Positions 50,490 through 59,445 of a DNA stretch of 64,000 bases are shown here, piece by piece (the first letter of the stretch is position 1; each line of letters opens with the position of its first letter). The notes beneath the pieces were generated by a model that had not been told where the DNA came from, made no database searches, and was given only the letters and a program-made list of their open reading frames with translations. The position numbers and the translations under genes are program-made. The DNA comes from Streptomyces sp. WMMC500 (lineage in GTDB: Bacteria > Actinomycetota > Actinomycetes > Streptomycetales > Streptomycetaceae): assembly GCF_027497195.1 (NCBI RefSeq), contig NZ_CP114905.1, forward strand, positions 992,001 through 1,056,000. Reading direction: 5' to 3'.

Positions 50490-51553
50490 CGCGTCCCCCC
50501 GCGGGCCGGGCCCGGGGCCGCGGCGACGGTCTCGTCGCCGGGCGGCGCGCAGGGCAGCAGGATCTGGTCCTCGCGCGCGGCCTCCGGGTCCTCCAGCAGC
50601 CGCAGGAGCAGCCGCACGGCCTCGCGGCCGATCTCCCGGCGGGGGATCTCCACGCAGCTCCAGCCCGTGCCGGGGTACGGGCCCGTCTCCGTACTCCGCA
50701 GCACGACGAGGGAGAGCCGCGCGGGTATCGCCAGGTCCCGGGCGCCGGCGAACGCGGCGATCCGGCCGGCGAACGACTCGTCCTCGGCGACGAACGCGGT
50801 CATCCCGGACGCGAGCGCGAGGTCGAACCACTCCTGGGTGAGGTCGGCGGCGTTCATCAGCAGGGGCAACTGCGGGATGCCGGCGGCCTCGCAGGCGGCG
50901 CGGTAGCCGGCCTCGCGGTCGACGACGGCCTCGACCCGGTGCGTGATGCCGAGGTAGCCGACCCGGCGGTGGCCGAGCGCGACCAGCGCCGCGACCGCGT
51001 CCCGGGTCGCGGCGGCGTAGTCCGCACTGACCCAGGCGATGTGGGCGCCCGGCACCTCGCGGCGGCCGATGTGCACGAAGGGGTAGCCCTCGCGGCTGAG
51101 CCGGGCCAGGTCGGAGTGGTCGTGGGCGACGCCGAGCAGCACGCTGCCGTCGGCGACGTTGAGCCGGTTCGAGCCGTCCCGGTAGAGCTGGCGCTGCCCG
51201 TCGGGGCCCTCCGTCGAGGTGAACAGCACCAGGTCGTGGCCTTCGGCGACGGCCTGCTCCTCCACGCCGACCAGGAACTCGTGGTAGAAGTCGCGGCTGG
51301 CGATCGGGAAGACCGACTCGAAGGTGTGCACCCCGATCATCCGGTTGCGCTTGCCCTTGAGGCTGCGCGCGGCCGGGTTGGCCGCGTACCCCAGCTCGCG
51401 GACCGCGTCGCGGACCAGTTGCTCGGTCTCCGGGGGGATCCGGTGGTCGGTGGCGCGACCGTTGACGACGGCGGAGACCGTCGCCTGCGAGACCCCCGCG
51501 CGGCGCGCCACGTCTGCCTGGGTCGGTGCCCCCTGACGGCGTTTGACTGACAA
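50486..51553 (-). CDS. LacI-family repressor, first gene of the sugar operon
   Basis: The 355-aa protein has the LacI helix-turn-helix (TQADVARRAGVSQATVSAVVNGRA, then RAARSLKGKRNRMIGV) and a periplasmic-binding-like ligand domain. The start is TTG with AAGGGG five bases upstream, and no other start fits. It is the first gene of the minus-strand operon and lies beside two TTGCTG-N8-CAGCAA palindromes, so it probably represses itself and everything down to the GH5. The inducer is likely a sugar; this operator differs from that of the cellobiose repressor CebR. Confidence 0.93.
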   Translation of the reverse strand: MSVKRRQGAPTQADVARRAGVSQATVSAVVNGRATDHRIPPETEQLVRDAVRELGYAANPAARSLKGKRNRMIGVHTFESVFPIASRDFYHEFLVGVEEQAVAEGHDLVLFTSTEGPDGQRQLYRDGSNRLNVADGSVLLGVAHDHSDLARLSREGYPFVHIGRREVPGAHIAWVSADYAAATRDAVAALVALGHRRVGYLGITHRVEAVVDREAGYRAACEAAGIPQLPLLMNAADLTQEWFDLALASGMTAFVAEDESFAGRIAAFAGARDLAIPARLSLVVLRSTETGPYPGTGWSCVEIPRREIGREAVRLLLRLLEDPEAAREDQILLPCAPPGDETVAAAPGPARGGTR

Positions 51554-51562
51554 GAGCTCCCC

Positions 51563-51582
51563 TTGCTGTTTCGTATCAGCAA
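51563..51582. promoter_or_regulatory. LacI-type operator, copy 1
   Basis: TTGCTG-N8-CAGCAA, with N8 = TTTCGTAT. It lies 9 bp upstream of the LacI TTG and overlaps the ribosome site, so binding could block translation as well as transcription. Copy 2 starts 45 bp away. Confidence 0.85.
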
Positions 51583-51607
51583 CCTATTAGCAGGACTTGA
51601 GGTCCCT

Positions 51608-51627
51608 TTGCTGATTCGTTGCAGCAA
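51608..51627. promoter_or_regulatory. LacI-type operator, copy 2
   Basis: Second TTGCTG-N8-CAGCAA, with N8 = ATTCGTTG. The half-sites are exact and the first inner bases TTCGT are shared too. Two sites about four turns apart suggest cooperative binding. Confidence 0.85.
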
Positions 51628-51699
51628 CATAGGGGCGGCGTTCGAACGCGTCAACGGGCGGGAGCGGACGAGTTTTTCAGCCGGGGCGCCGGCGGAGCG

Positions 51700-52878
51700 T
51701 CAGCCGGTCACCGGGGCACGAGCCGGACCGGCACCGTCCTCCGCCGGGCCGAGAGGGCCGAGCCGGGCGTGGGCGGAGTCGTGGACACGGACGTCCACCG
51801 GGAGCACGTGGTGCTGCGGCGTGCGGTACGGGTCGTCGGTGCCGACGCGGTCGATGACGAGCCGCGCCGCGCGCGCGCCGATCTCGCGCGAGGGCGGGAC
51901 GACCGCCACCCGGGCGAGCGGGAAGGGCTCGAAGGGGCCCGCCTCCTCCGCGCCCGCCAGCTCGACGTCCTCCGGGATCCGCAGTCCCAGGTCGACGAGG
52001 TCGTGGGCGGCGGTCGCCAGGACGGGGCCGTTGGCGCACAGCAGCACGGTGGGCGGGTCGGGCAGCCGGAGCAGGCCGGCGAGGAAGGCGCGGCGCTCGG
52101 CGTCGTCCAGGTCCAGGTAGGAGCGCAGCGCCATGAGGTCCGGGCGTACCGGGACGTCGTGGTCGCGCAGCGCCTGGAGGCAGCCGACCGACCGCTCCTG
52201 GACGCTGGTGCAGTCGTACTCGCCGTAGAGGGTGGCGATGTTCCGGTGGCCGCGGGCGACCAGCTCTTCCGTGAGGCGGTAGCCGGTCCCGTAGTGGTCG
52301 GGGTGGACGGTGTCGGCGGGGAAGCCGGGCAGGTACCGGTCGAGGAGCACCACCGGCACCCGGTGGCGGCGCAGCTCGGCGAGCGCGGCGAGCGGGCCCG
52401 GGCCCTGCCGGGCGTACAGCAGCACGCCGCCGGCGCCGGCGGCCAGCGCCTGCCGCAGTGCCCGGTCCTCGTGCCCGGCCGAGGGCGTGCTGTCGGAGAC
52501 GAACAGCCGGTAGCCCCGCTCGTCGCAGACCGCGCCGGCGCCCCGGAGGATCTCCGACTGCTGCGGCCCCTCGCCGTGCAGCACCAGCGCGATGGTGGCG
52601 CCCCCCGACGGCGGCGGCTGCGGCGCCGGCTGGGGATGCACCGCCGCTTCCGCGACGAACGTGCCCCGCCCGCGCTGGCGTACGAGGACGCCCTCGCGGA
52701 CCAGCTCGTTGAGCGCGCGCACCGCCGTGCCCATGCTGACCCCGAACCGGTCGCAGATCTCCCGCTGGGTGGTGAACGGCACGTCGTGCCGGTACTCGCC
52801 GCGCGCGATCATCTCGCGCAGCTCCTGCATGATCCGCTGGTACGCGGGCGCCGCCGCCCCGTCCTGCTCCGTGGCCAC
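51700..52878 (-). CDS. GntR-type regulator with LacI-like sugar-binding domain
   Basis: The 392-aa protein has an N-terminal GntR winged helix (AYQRIMQELREMIARGEY, TQREICDRFGVSMGTAVRALNEL) and a periplasmic-binding-like domain (TIALVLHGEGPQQSEILRGA and on), the AraR-like architecture. The start GTG at 52878 has GGAGGGG about six bases upstream. It follows the MalG-like permease by 84 bp on the same strand and a TTAA-centred palindrome lies in that gap. It is the likely regulator of the sugar importer and the divergent alpha-mannosidase unit. Confidence 0.9.
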   Translation of the reverse strand: MATEQDGAAAPAYQRIMQELREMIARGEYRHDVPFTTQREICDRFGVSMGTAVRALNELVREGVLVRQRGRGTFVAEAAVHPQPAPQPPPSGGATIALVLHGEGPQQSEILRGAGAVCDERGYRLFVSDSTPSAGHEDRALRQALAAGAGGVLLYARQGPGPLAALAELRRHRVPVVLLDRYLPGFPADTVHPDHYGTGYRLTEELVARGHRNIATLYGEYDCTSVQERSVGCLQALRDHDVPVRPDLMALRSYLDLDDAERRAFLAGLLRLPDPPTVLLCANGPVLATAAHDLVDLGLRIPEDVELAGAEEAGPFEPFPLARVAVVPPSREIGARAARLVIDRVGTDDPYRTPQHHVLPVDVRVHDSAHARLGPLGPAEDGAGPARAPVTG

Positions 52879-52932
52879 CGACGCCCCTCCCGGCGATACG
52901 AACCGACACGGCCAGCATCTCATCCCGGATGA

Positions 52933-52944
52933 CTGATTAACCAG
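52933..52944. promoter_or_regulatory. TTAA-centred site before the GntR gene
   Basis: CTGATTAACCAG (plus strand) is an inverted repeat with one mismatch. Read on the minus strand it is CTGGTTAATCAG and resembles the sites in the 56269-56350 region. It lies 55 bp before the GntR start. Confidence 0.5.
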
Positions 52945-52962
52945 CCGCACAAGGAACGGGCC

Positions 52963-53859
52963 TCACCCCTTGATCGCGCCGCTCTGGCTCGCGGCCCGCA
53001 GGAACTGCCGCTGGAAGACCAGGAACAGCGCCATCGGGATCAGCACCGAGATGAAGAGCCCGGCCATCAGCAGGCTCATCTCCGCCGTCTCCGACAGCCG
53101 CGGCAGCGCCACCGACAGCGGCTGCTTCTCCGCGTCGGTGAGCACCAGCAGCGGCCACAGGAACTCCTTCCAGCCGGTGACGAAGGTGAGCAGCACGGCG
53201 ACCCCGACGACCGGCCGCGACATCGGCAGCACGAGGTGCCAGAAGATCCGGAACGGGCCTGCGCCGTCCACCTTCGCCACCTCGAACAGCTCGCGCGGCA
53301 GCCGGTCGAAGAACTGCTTGACGACCAGCACGACGAAGGAGTTCGCGGCGGCGGGCAGCCACACCGCCCAGAAGGAGTTGAGCAGGTTGACGCCGACGAC
53401 CGGCACGTCCAGCACGGTGAGGTAGAGCGGGACGAGGACGACGACGCTCGGCACGAAGAGCGTGGCGAGCACGACGCCGGTCAGCGCCTTGGCGTACCGG
53501 GGCCGCAGCACCGACAGCGTGTAGCCCCCGGTGACCGCGACGAAGACGCCGAGGACGCTGGAGCCGCCGGCCACCCAGAAGGTGTTGGCGAGGTACGTGT
53601 CGATCCCGACCGTGTTCCAGGCCCGGTCCAGGTTGCCCCACTGCACGCCGCCGGGCCACAGCGCGAAGGGGTCGCGCAGCGTGTCCCGGGTGGTGGACAC
53701 CGCGGCCTTCGCCAGCCACAGCACCGGGCCGACCGCGGCCACGACGAGGGCGAGGAGCACGGCGGTGCGGCCGGCCGCGAGGCCGGCCCGCAGGCCCGGG
53801 CGGGCGAGGTCGTGCGGGGAGAGGATGCCGCGCTCGGCGGGTTCGTCGTCGCGGCTCAT
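52963..53859 (-). CDS. Sugar ABC permease, MalG type
   Basis: The 298-aa permease has six membrane helices and the EAA loop FEVAKVDGAGPFRIFWHLVLPMSRPVV of carbohydrate importers. Its ATG overlaps the stop of the MalF-type gene by ATGA (53856-53859). No ATPase gene is found in the unit, so it probably shares an MsiK-type ATPase encoded elsewhere, as is usual in Streptomyces. Confidence 0.92.
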   Translation of the reverse strand: MSRDDEPAERGILSPHDLARPGLRAGLAAGRTAVLLALVVAAVGPVLWLAKAAVSTTRDTLRDPFALWPGGVQWGNLDRAWNTVGIDTYLANTFWVAGGSSVLGVFVAVTGGYTLSVLRPRYAKALTGVVLATLFVPSVVVLVPLYLTVLDVPVVGVNLLNSFWAVWLPAAANSFVVLVVKQFFDRLPRELFEVAKVDGAGPFRIFWHLVLPMSRPVVGVAVLLTFVTGWKEFLWPLLVLTDAEKQPLSVALPRLSETAEMSLLMAGLFISVLIPMALFLVFQRQFLRAASQSGAIKG

Positions 53860-54821
53860 GTCGAACTCCAGCTCCTCGTGGCCCGGAAGTAGGCGGCGGA
53901 CAGCAGGGACAGGGCGGCGGCGAGCAGCAGGCTCAGCGCCGCGGCGGCGCCGAAGTCGCCGGAGCGGAAGGCGTAGTTGTAGATCAGCAGCAGCAGGGTG
54001 GTGGTGGAGTTCTCCGGCCCCCCGCCGGTGAGCAGGAAGGGCTCGGTGAAGAGCTGGAACGTGCCGACGATCTGCAGCAGCAGCATGATCAGGACGACGC
54101 CGCGGAGCTGCGGCAGGGTGATGTGCCAGACCCGGCGCCGCACCGAGGCGCCGTCCAGCTCGGCCGACTCGTACAGCTCGCCCCGCACGGAGGCCAGCGC
54201 GGCGAGATAGATGATCGTGGCGGTGCCGAACTGCGCCCAGGTCACGTGCAGCACGATGCTGGGCATGGCCCAGTCCGGGTCCTGCAGCCACGGGTACGGG
54301 CCGAGCCCGGCCCAGCCGGCGACGGTGTTGAACAGACCGTCGGGCCCGGGGGCGTAGAAGAGCCGCCAGAGCAGCACCGCCACCACCGGGGGCACGATCA
54401 CGGGGAGGTAGGCGAGCATGCTGAACAGCGCCCGGCCGCGCCGCAGTTCCCCGATGAGGACGGCGAGGAGCAGCGGCACGGGGAAGCCGACGACGAGGGC
54501 GAGCAGGACGAACCAGCCGGTGTTGGCGGTGGCGGTCCACAGCAGCGGGTCGTTCAGGACCCGCTCGAAGTTGTCCGGGCCCACCCACTCGGCGGCCTGG
54601 ACGAAGTTGGTGCGCTGGAAGGCGAGGACGAGCCCGCGGGCCATCGGCCACCAGGCGAAGAGGCCGAAGACCACCAGCAGCGGCAGCACGAAGAGCGCGG
54701 CGGCCGGACCGTCCCCGCGCCACCAGCGCGCCGCGCGCCGGCCGAGCCGCCGGCGGGCGGTCGGCCGGGGCGGCGGCGCCTCCGCCGTGCGCGGCGCGGG
54801 CCGGAGGGTTTCCGTGCCCAT
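53856..54821 (-). CDS. Sugar ABC permease, MalF type
   Basis: The 321-aa permease begins with a Pro/Arg-rich cytosolic tail, then six helices and the EAA loop YESAELDGASVRRRVWHITLPQL. It starts 2 bp after the binding-protein stop. Together with the MalG partner it forms the channel of a CUT1-type importer. Confidence 0.92.
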   Translation of the reverse strand: MGTETLRPAPRTAEAPPPRPTARRRLGRRAARWWRGDGPAAALFVLPLLVVFGLFAWWPMARGLVLAFQRTNFVQAAEWVGPDNFERVLNDPLLWTATANTGWFVLLALVVGFPVPLLLAVLIGELRRGRALFSMLAYLPVIVPPVVAVLLWRLFYAPGPDGLFNTVAGWAGLGPYPWLQDPDWAMPSIVLHVTWAQFGTATIIYLAALASVRGELYESAELDGASVRRRVWHITLPQLRGVVLIMLLLQIVGTFQLFTEPFLLTGGGPENSTTTLLLLIYNYAFRSGDFGAAAALSLLLAAALSLLSAAYFRATRSWSST

Positions 54822-54823
54822 CC

Positions 54824-56209
54824 TCAGCCCGCCTGCAGAAGCTGGTCGATCTTGGCTTCGGCGTCGGCGAGCAGGCCGGCGGGGTCGGCGTCGCGCCGCG
54901 TCAGCGCGGCCTGGACGACGGTGTCCAGCACCGCGTACGTCTCCTGCGCCTTGTCCGGCGGCTCGGGGATGACCGGGAGTGCGTCGACGGTCTCGGTGTA
55001 CGGCGCGAAGTTCTCGCGGGGCGCGTCGATGTGCCGCTCGATCCAGGTCAGGTACGTCTCGTCCTGCGCGGTGTCGACGACCGGGAGCTTCGGTCCGCCC
55101 ACGGGCAGTCCGTCGGCCCGCTGCGCCTCGGCCTCGGAGACGGCGACGCCCTTGTCGAACCACTTGCGGTACTCGCGGAAGTCGATCCACTTCATCGCGG
55201 CGAGCTGCTGCTCGGGGGTGGCGTCCGGGCGGACCACGGCCACCGCGCCGCCGCCGAGCGTGCCGTGCCGGCCGCCCTGCTGGGGCAGCGCCGTGACGCC
55301 GAAGACGTCCGGGTCCAGGTCGAGGTTCTCGACCATCGGCTTGTAGGAGTCGCCGCCGTCGATGTACATCCCGACCTGTCCGGCCGCGAACTTCTCCTGT
55401 GCGTCCGGCTGGTTGAGCAGCACGTCGCCGCCCATGCTCCCGTCGTCCCAGCGCAGCGTGCGCAGGAACTCCAGCGCCTGCCGGGCCTGCGGGTTGTCGA
55501 CGGCCGCCCGCTGGTCCTTGCCGTCGGGCTCCTGGACCGTCCCGCCGAAGGAGTAGGTGAGCGCGGAGAACATCCAGCCGCCGGTGTTGTCGTTCGTCAT
55601 CTGCTGGAAGCCGACGGCATCGGTCTCCGCGCTGATGGTGCGGGCCGCCTCGCGCACCTGGTCCCAGGTCCGCGGCGGCCTGTCGGGGTCGAGCCCGGCC
55701 TGCTCGAACAGCTCGCGGTTGTAGACCAGGGCCAGGCTGTACGCCTCGACGGGCACGCCGTAGACGCGGCCCCGGTCGTCCTGGGTGTTGCGCAGCAGGT
55801 TCTCGCGGATGGAGGAGAAGTTCCGGATCTTCTCGACCTCGTCGGTGAGGTCGGCCGCCTGCCCCCGGGCGATGAGGGCCTGCGGCTCGGTGTACGGCAC
55901 CCGCATCACCGTGGGCATCGTGCCGCCGGCGAGCATGGCGCCCCAGGTCTCCTGCTGCCAGACGTCCTCCTTCGGCTCGACGGTGATGTGGGGGTTGGCC
56001 TTCTCGAACGCCTCGACGTCGGCGAGGAACTCCCCCCGCGTCTCGGCCTGGTCGGTGGGCGGCAGGTCGCCCACGCTGATGGTGACCTCGGCGTCGGGGT
56101 CGGCGGGGCCGTCGGTGGCGCCGCCGTCGCCGCCGCACGCCGCCGTGGCGGCCAGCGCGAGCACGGCGGCCCCGGCCGCCGCCGTGCGCAGATGTCTGTT
56201 CAGGTGCAT
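54824..56209 (-). CDS. Sugar-binding lipoprotein, MalE type
   Basis: This 461-aa protein has a lipoprotein signal (AAAGAAVLALAATAACGG) and the family 1 extracellular solute-binding pattern (EVTISVGDLPPTDQAETRGEFL, WQQETWGAMLAGGTMPTVMRVPYT, GKFAAGQ-like region AQEKFAAGQVGMYIDGGDSY). The start ATG at 56209 has GGAG five bases upstream. It is the first gene of the importer unit and divergent from the GH38 gene; the ligand is probably a manno- or mixed oligosaccharide. Confidence 0.92.
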   Translation of the reverse strand: MHLNRHLRTAAAGAAVLALAATAACGGDGGATDGPADPDAEVTISVGDLPPTDQAETRGEFLADVEAFEKANPHITVEPKEDVWQQETWGAMLAGGTMPTVMRVPYTEPQALIARGQAADLTDEVEKIRNFSSIRENLLRNTQDDRGRVYGVPVEAYSLALVYNRELFEQAGLDPDRPPRTWDQVREAARTISAETDAVGFQQMTNDNTGGWMFSALTYSFGGTVQEPDGKDQRAAVDNPQARQALEFLRTLRWDDGSMGGDVLLNQPDAQEKFAAGQVGMYIDGGDSYKPMVENLDLDPDVFGVTALPQQGGRHGTLGGGAVAVVRPDATPEQQLAAMKWIDFREYRKWFDKGVAVSEAEAQRADGLPVGGPKLPVVDTAQDETYLTWIERHIDAPRENFAPYTETVDALPVIPEPPDKAQETYAVLDTVVQAALTRRDADPAGLLADAEAKIDQLLQAG

Positions 56210-56268
56210 CGTCGCTCCGTTCGTCCGGCCACCCCGGTAGCAGGGAGGCACCGCGAACGTAGAAACAG

Positions 56269-56280
56269 ATAGTTAATAAG
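56269..56280. promoter_or_regulatory. TTAA-centred site in the divergent promoter, left copy
   Basis: ATAGTTAATAAG matches CTGGTTAATCAG (reverse of 52933-52944) at 9 of 12 positions. It lies 60 bp upstream of the binding-protein start, where a repressor would block the importer promoter. Confidence 0.45.
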
Positions 56281-56331
56281 TCAATACAGCGGAAGCAAAC
56301 TGCACTTGAGTCTTGTCGGGCCCGCGAGGCA

Positions 56332-56350
56332 TGGCTAGCTTAACTAGCCA
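56332..56350. promoter_or_regulatory. TTAA-centred palindrome in the divergent promoter, right copy
   Basis: TGGCTAGCTTAACTAGCCA has perfect 7-bp arms (TGGCTAG / CTAGCCA) around a 5-base centre. It lies 22 bp before the GH38 ATG. It shares TAGTTAA with the left copy and probably binds the GntR-type regulator. Confidence 0.7.
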
Positions 56351-56372
56351 ATCTCGACGAGATGGAGAGCGG

Positions 56373-59300
56373 ATGCACGACGAACGCGCGTTGCGGGAAC
56401 AGCGGTTGCACCGGGTGCTGCGGGAGCGGCTGCTGCCCGCGGTCCACCCGCGGCGGCTCCCGCTGTCCCTGGCCGCCTGGCACGCCGGCGGCGAACCGGT
56501 GCCCGCCGCCACGGGCCTGGCGGCCGAGTACCGGCCGGCCAAGGTCGGCGACCGCTGGGGACCGCCGTGGGGCACGACCTGGTTCCGGCTGTCCGCCGCC
56601 GTGCCCCCGGAGTGGGCCGGCGCCGAGGTGGAGGCCGTCGTCGACCTCGGCTTCGGCCGGACCGTGCCCGGCTTCTCCGCCGAGGGCCTGGTGCACCGTC
56701 CCGACGGCACACCCGTCAAGGGACTCCATCCCCGCAACCACTGGGTGCCCGTCGCCTCCCCCGCCGCCGGCGGCGAGGACGTGCTGTTCTACGTCGAGGC
56801 CGCCGCCAACCCCCTCATCGAGGGCCCGGTGACCCCGCTCGGCGACCCCGCCACCGCCGGTGACGAACCCCTGTACCAACTGGCGCAGGCCGACCTGGCC
56901 GTCTTCGACCGCACCGTGTGGGAGCTCGTGCAGGACCTGGAGGTGCTCGACCAGCTCATGGCCGAGCTGCCCGTCGACCAGCCGCGCCGCTGGGAGATCC
57001 TGCAGGCCGTCACCCGGGCCCTCGACGCGCTCGACCTGACCGACGTCGCCGGCACCGCCGCCGCGGCGCGCGCCCTGGTCGCCCCCGCCCTCGCCGCGCC
57101 CGCGCACGCCTCCGCGCACCGCGTCAGCGCCGTGGGCCACGCCCACATCGACTCCGCCTGGCTGTGGCCGCTGCGGGAGACGGTGCGCAAGGTGGCCCGT
57201 ACCACCGCGAACACCGTCGCGCTGATGGACGACCACCCCGAGTACGTCTTCGCCATGTCGCAGGCGCAGCAGTTCGCCTGGCTCAGGGACCACCGCCCGG
57301 AACTGTACGAACGGGTCAAGAAGAAGGCCGCGGCCGGGCAGTTCGTGCCGGTGGGCGGCATGTGGGTGGAGTCGGACACGAACATGCCCGGCGGCGAGGC
57401 CCTGGCCCGCCAGCTCGTGCACGGCAAGCGGTTCTTCCTTCACGAGTTCGGCGTCGAGTGCGAGGAGGTGTGGCTGCCGGACTCCTTCGGCTACTCCGCC
57501 GCGCTGCCGCAGCTCGTCGCGCTGGCCGGGGCCCGCTGGTTCCTCACCCAGAAGATCTCCTGGAACCAGACGAACCCCTTCCCGCACCACACCTTCTGGT
57601 GGGAGGGCATCGACGGCACCCGGATCTTCACCCACTTCCCGCCCGTGGACACGTACAACAGCGAGCTGTCCGGCGCCGAACTGGCCCACGCCGTACGCGT
57701 CTTCCGCGACAAGGGCCCGGCCACCCGCTCCCTCGTCCCCTTCGGGTACGGCGACGGCGGCGGCGGCGCGACCCGCGAGATGCTCGCCCGCGCCGCGCGG
57801 CTGCGCGACCTGGAGGGCGCGCCCCGGGTGGCGGTCGAGCCGCCGAAGCGGTTCTTCGCCGCGGCCGAGAGCGAGTACGCGGACACCGCCCCGGTGTGGG
57901 TCGGCGAGCTGTACCTGGAGCTGCACCGCGGCACGTACACCTCGCAGGCCGCGACGAAGCAGGGCAACCGGCGCGCCGAGCACCTGCTGCGGGAGGCCGA
58001 GCTGTGGGCGGCGACCGCGGCGGTGCGCGTGCCGGATCACCCGTACCCGTACGAAGCGCTCGACCGGCTCTGGAAGACGGTGCTGCTGCACCAGTTCCAC
58101 GACATCCTGCCCGGCTCGTCCATCGCGTGGGTGCACCGCGAGGCGGCCCGGACGTACGCCGCCGTCGCCGCCGAACTGACCGGCCTCGTCGCGGGCGCGC
58201 AGCGGGCGCTGGCCGGCGAGGGCGAGCGGCGCGTGGTCTTCAACGCCGCCCCGCACGCCCGCGCCGGTGTGCCCGCGGGCGGCGCGGCCACCGCGGCCGA
58301 CGAGCCGCAGACACCCCCCGCCACCGCGACCGCGCTCGACGGCGGCTGGCTCCTCGACAACGGGCTGCTGCGCGTCACCGTCGACGCCCGCGGCCTCGTC
58401 ACCTCCGTCGTCGAGCACGCCTCGGGGCGCGAGGCCCTCGCCCCCGGCGCCGCCGCGGGGCTGCTCCAGCTCCACCCCGACCTGCCCAACCGGTGGGACG
58501 CCTGGGACGTCGACGCGCACTACCGCAACACCCGCACCGACCTGACGACCGCCCGCCGCGTCGCGCTCGCCGACCCGGGACCCGGCGCCGTCGCCGTGCG
58601 GGTCGAGCGCGGCTTCCGGAACTCGACCGCCGTCCAGACCGTCACCCTGACGGCGGGCCGGGCGGCGGTCGACTTCACCACCGAGGTCGACTGGCAGGAG
58701 CGGGAGACCTTCCTCAAGGCCGCCTTCCCGCTCGACGTACGCGCCGACCACTCCGCCGCCGAGACCCAGTTCGGCCACGTCCGGCGGCCCACCCACACCA
58801 ACACCGCCTGGGAGGCGGCGAAGTTCGAGGTCTGCGCCCACCGCTTCCTGCACGTGGCCGAGCCCGGCTGGGGTGCCGCCGTCGTCAACGACTCGACGTA
58901 CGGCCACGACGTCACCCGCACCGTACGCCCCGACGGCGGCACGACCACCACCGTGCGCCTCTCCCTGCTGCGCGCACCGCGCTTCCCCGACCCCGAGACC
59001 GACCGCGGCACGCACCGCTTCCGCTACGCCCTCGTCCCCGGCGCGGCCCTCGGCGACGCGGTGCGCGAGGGCTACCGCATCAACCTGCCGCCGCGCGAGG
59101 TGGCCGGCGCACGCGGCGTCGCGCCGCTCGTCGCCTGCGACACCGACCAGGTCGTCGTGGAGTCCGTCAAGCTCGCCGACGACCGCTCCGGCGACGTTGT
59201 GGTGCGGCTGTACGAGTCGGCGGGCGGCCGGGCCGCCGCCCGGCTGACCGCGGGCTTCCCGCTCGCCGGCGGCGTACGGACCGACCTGCTGGAGCGCCCG

Positions 59301-59390
59301 CTGCCCGGGGCGGTCCCGGTGGACGACCGGGAGATCCGCCTCGCCCTGCGCCCCTTCGAGATCGTCACGCTGCGCCTCACGCGCCGCTGA
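56373..59390 (+). CDS. GH38 alpha-mannosidase
   Basis: The 1005-aa protein has the GH38 zinc motif HAHID at residues 256-260 (GHAHIDSAWLWPLRET), the nucleophile Asp near residue 370 (LPDSFGYSAALPQL), and TYTSQAATKQGNRRAEHLLREAE, then the long C-terminal beta-sandwich region. There is no signal peptide, so it works in the cytosol on imported mannosides. I chose the ATG at 56373, which has GGAG seven bases upstream. It is divergent from the MalEFG-type importer and probably coregulated with it. Confidence 0.92.
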   Translation: MHDERALREQRLHRVLRERLLPAVHPRRLPLSLAAWHAGGEPVPAATGLAAEYRPAKVGDRWGPPWGTTWFRLSAAVPPEWAGAEVEAVVDLGFGRTVPGFSAEGLVHRPDGTPVKGLHPRNHWVPVASPAAGGEDVLFYVEAAANPLIEGPVTPLGDPATAGDEPLYQLAQADLAVFDRTVWELVQDLEVLDQLMAELPVDQPRRWEILQAVTRALDALDLTDVAGTAAAARALVAPALAAPAHASAHRVSAVGHAHIDSAWLWPLRETVRKVARTTANTVALMDDHPEYVFAMSQAQQFAWLRDHRPELYERVKKKAAAGQFVPVGGMWVESDTNMPGGEALARQLVHGKRFFLHEFGVECEEVWLPDSFGYSAALPQLVALAGARWFLTQKISWNQTNPFPHHTFWWEGIDGTRIFTHFPPVDTYNSELSGAELAHAVRVFRDKGPATRSLVPFGYGDGGGGATREMLARAARLRDLEGAPRVAVEPPKRFFAAAESEYADTAPVWVGELYLELHRGTYTSQAATKQGNRRAEHLLREAELWAATAAVRVPDHPYPYEALDRLWKTVLLHQFHDILPGSSIAWVHREAARTYAAVAAELTGLVAGAQRALAGEGERRVVFNAAPHARAGVPAGGAATAADEPQTPPATATALDGGWLLDNGLLRVTVDARGLVTSVVEHASGREALAPGAAAGLLQLHPDLPNRWDAWDVDAHYRNTRTDLTTARRVALADPGPGAVAVRVERGFRNSTAVQTVTLTAGRAAVDFTTEVDWQERETFLKAAFPLDVRADHSAAETQFGHVRRPTHTNTAWEAAKFEVCAHRFLHVAEPGWGAAVVNDSTYGHDVTRTVRPDGGTTTTVRLSLLRAPRFPDPETDRGTHRFRYALVPGAALGDAVREGYRINLPPREVAGARGVAPLVACDTDQVVVESVKLADDRSGDVVVRLYESAGGRAAARLTAGFPLAGGVRTDLLERPLPGAVPVDDREIRLALRPFEIVTLRLTRR

Positions 59391-59445
59391 GACCAGAAGA
59401 CGTTCACGCACCACGTCCGAGAGCCGCTAGCAGAAAGGCGCTGCG

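Noticed and set aside
56340..59414. Long minus-strand frame opposite the alpha-mannosidase
   Set aside because: Gly/Val/Arg-rich without motifs; the plus strand carries the full GH38 protein.
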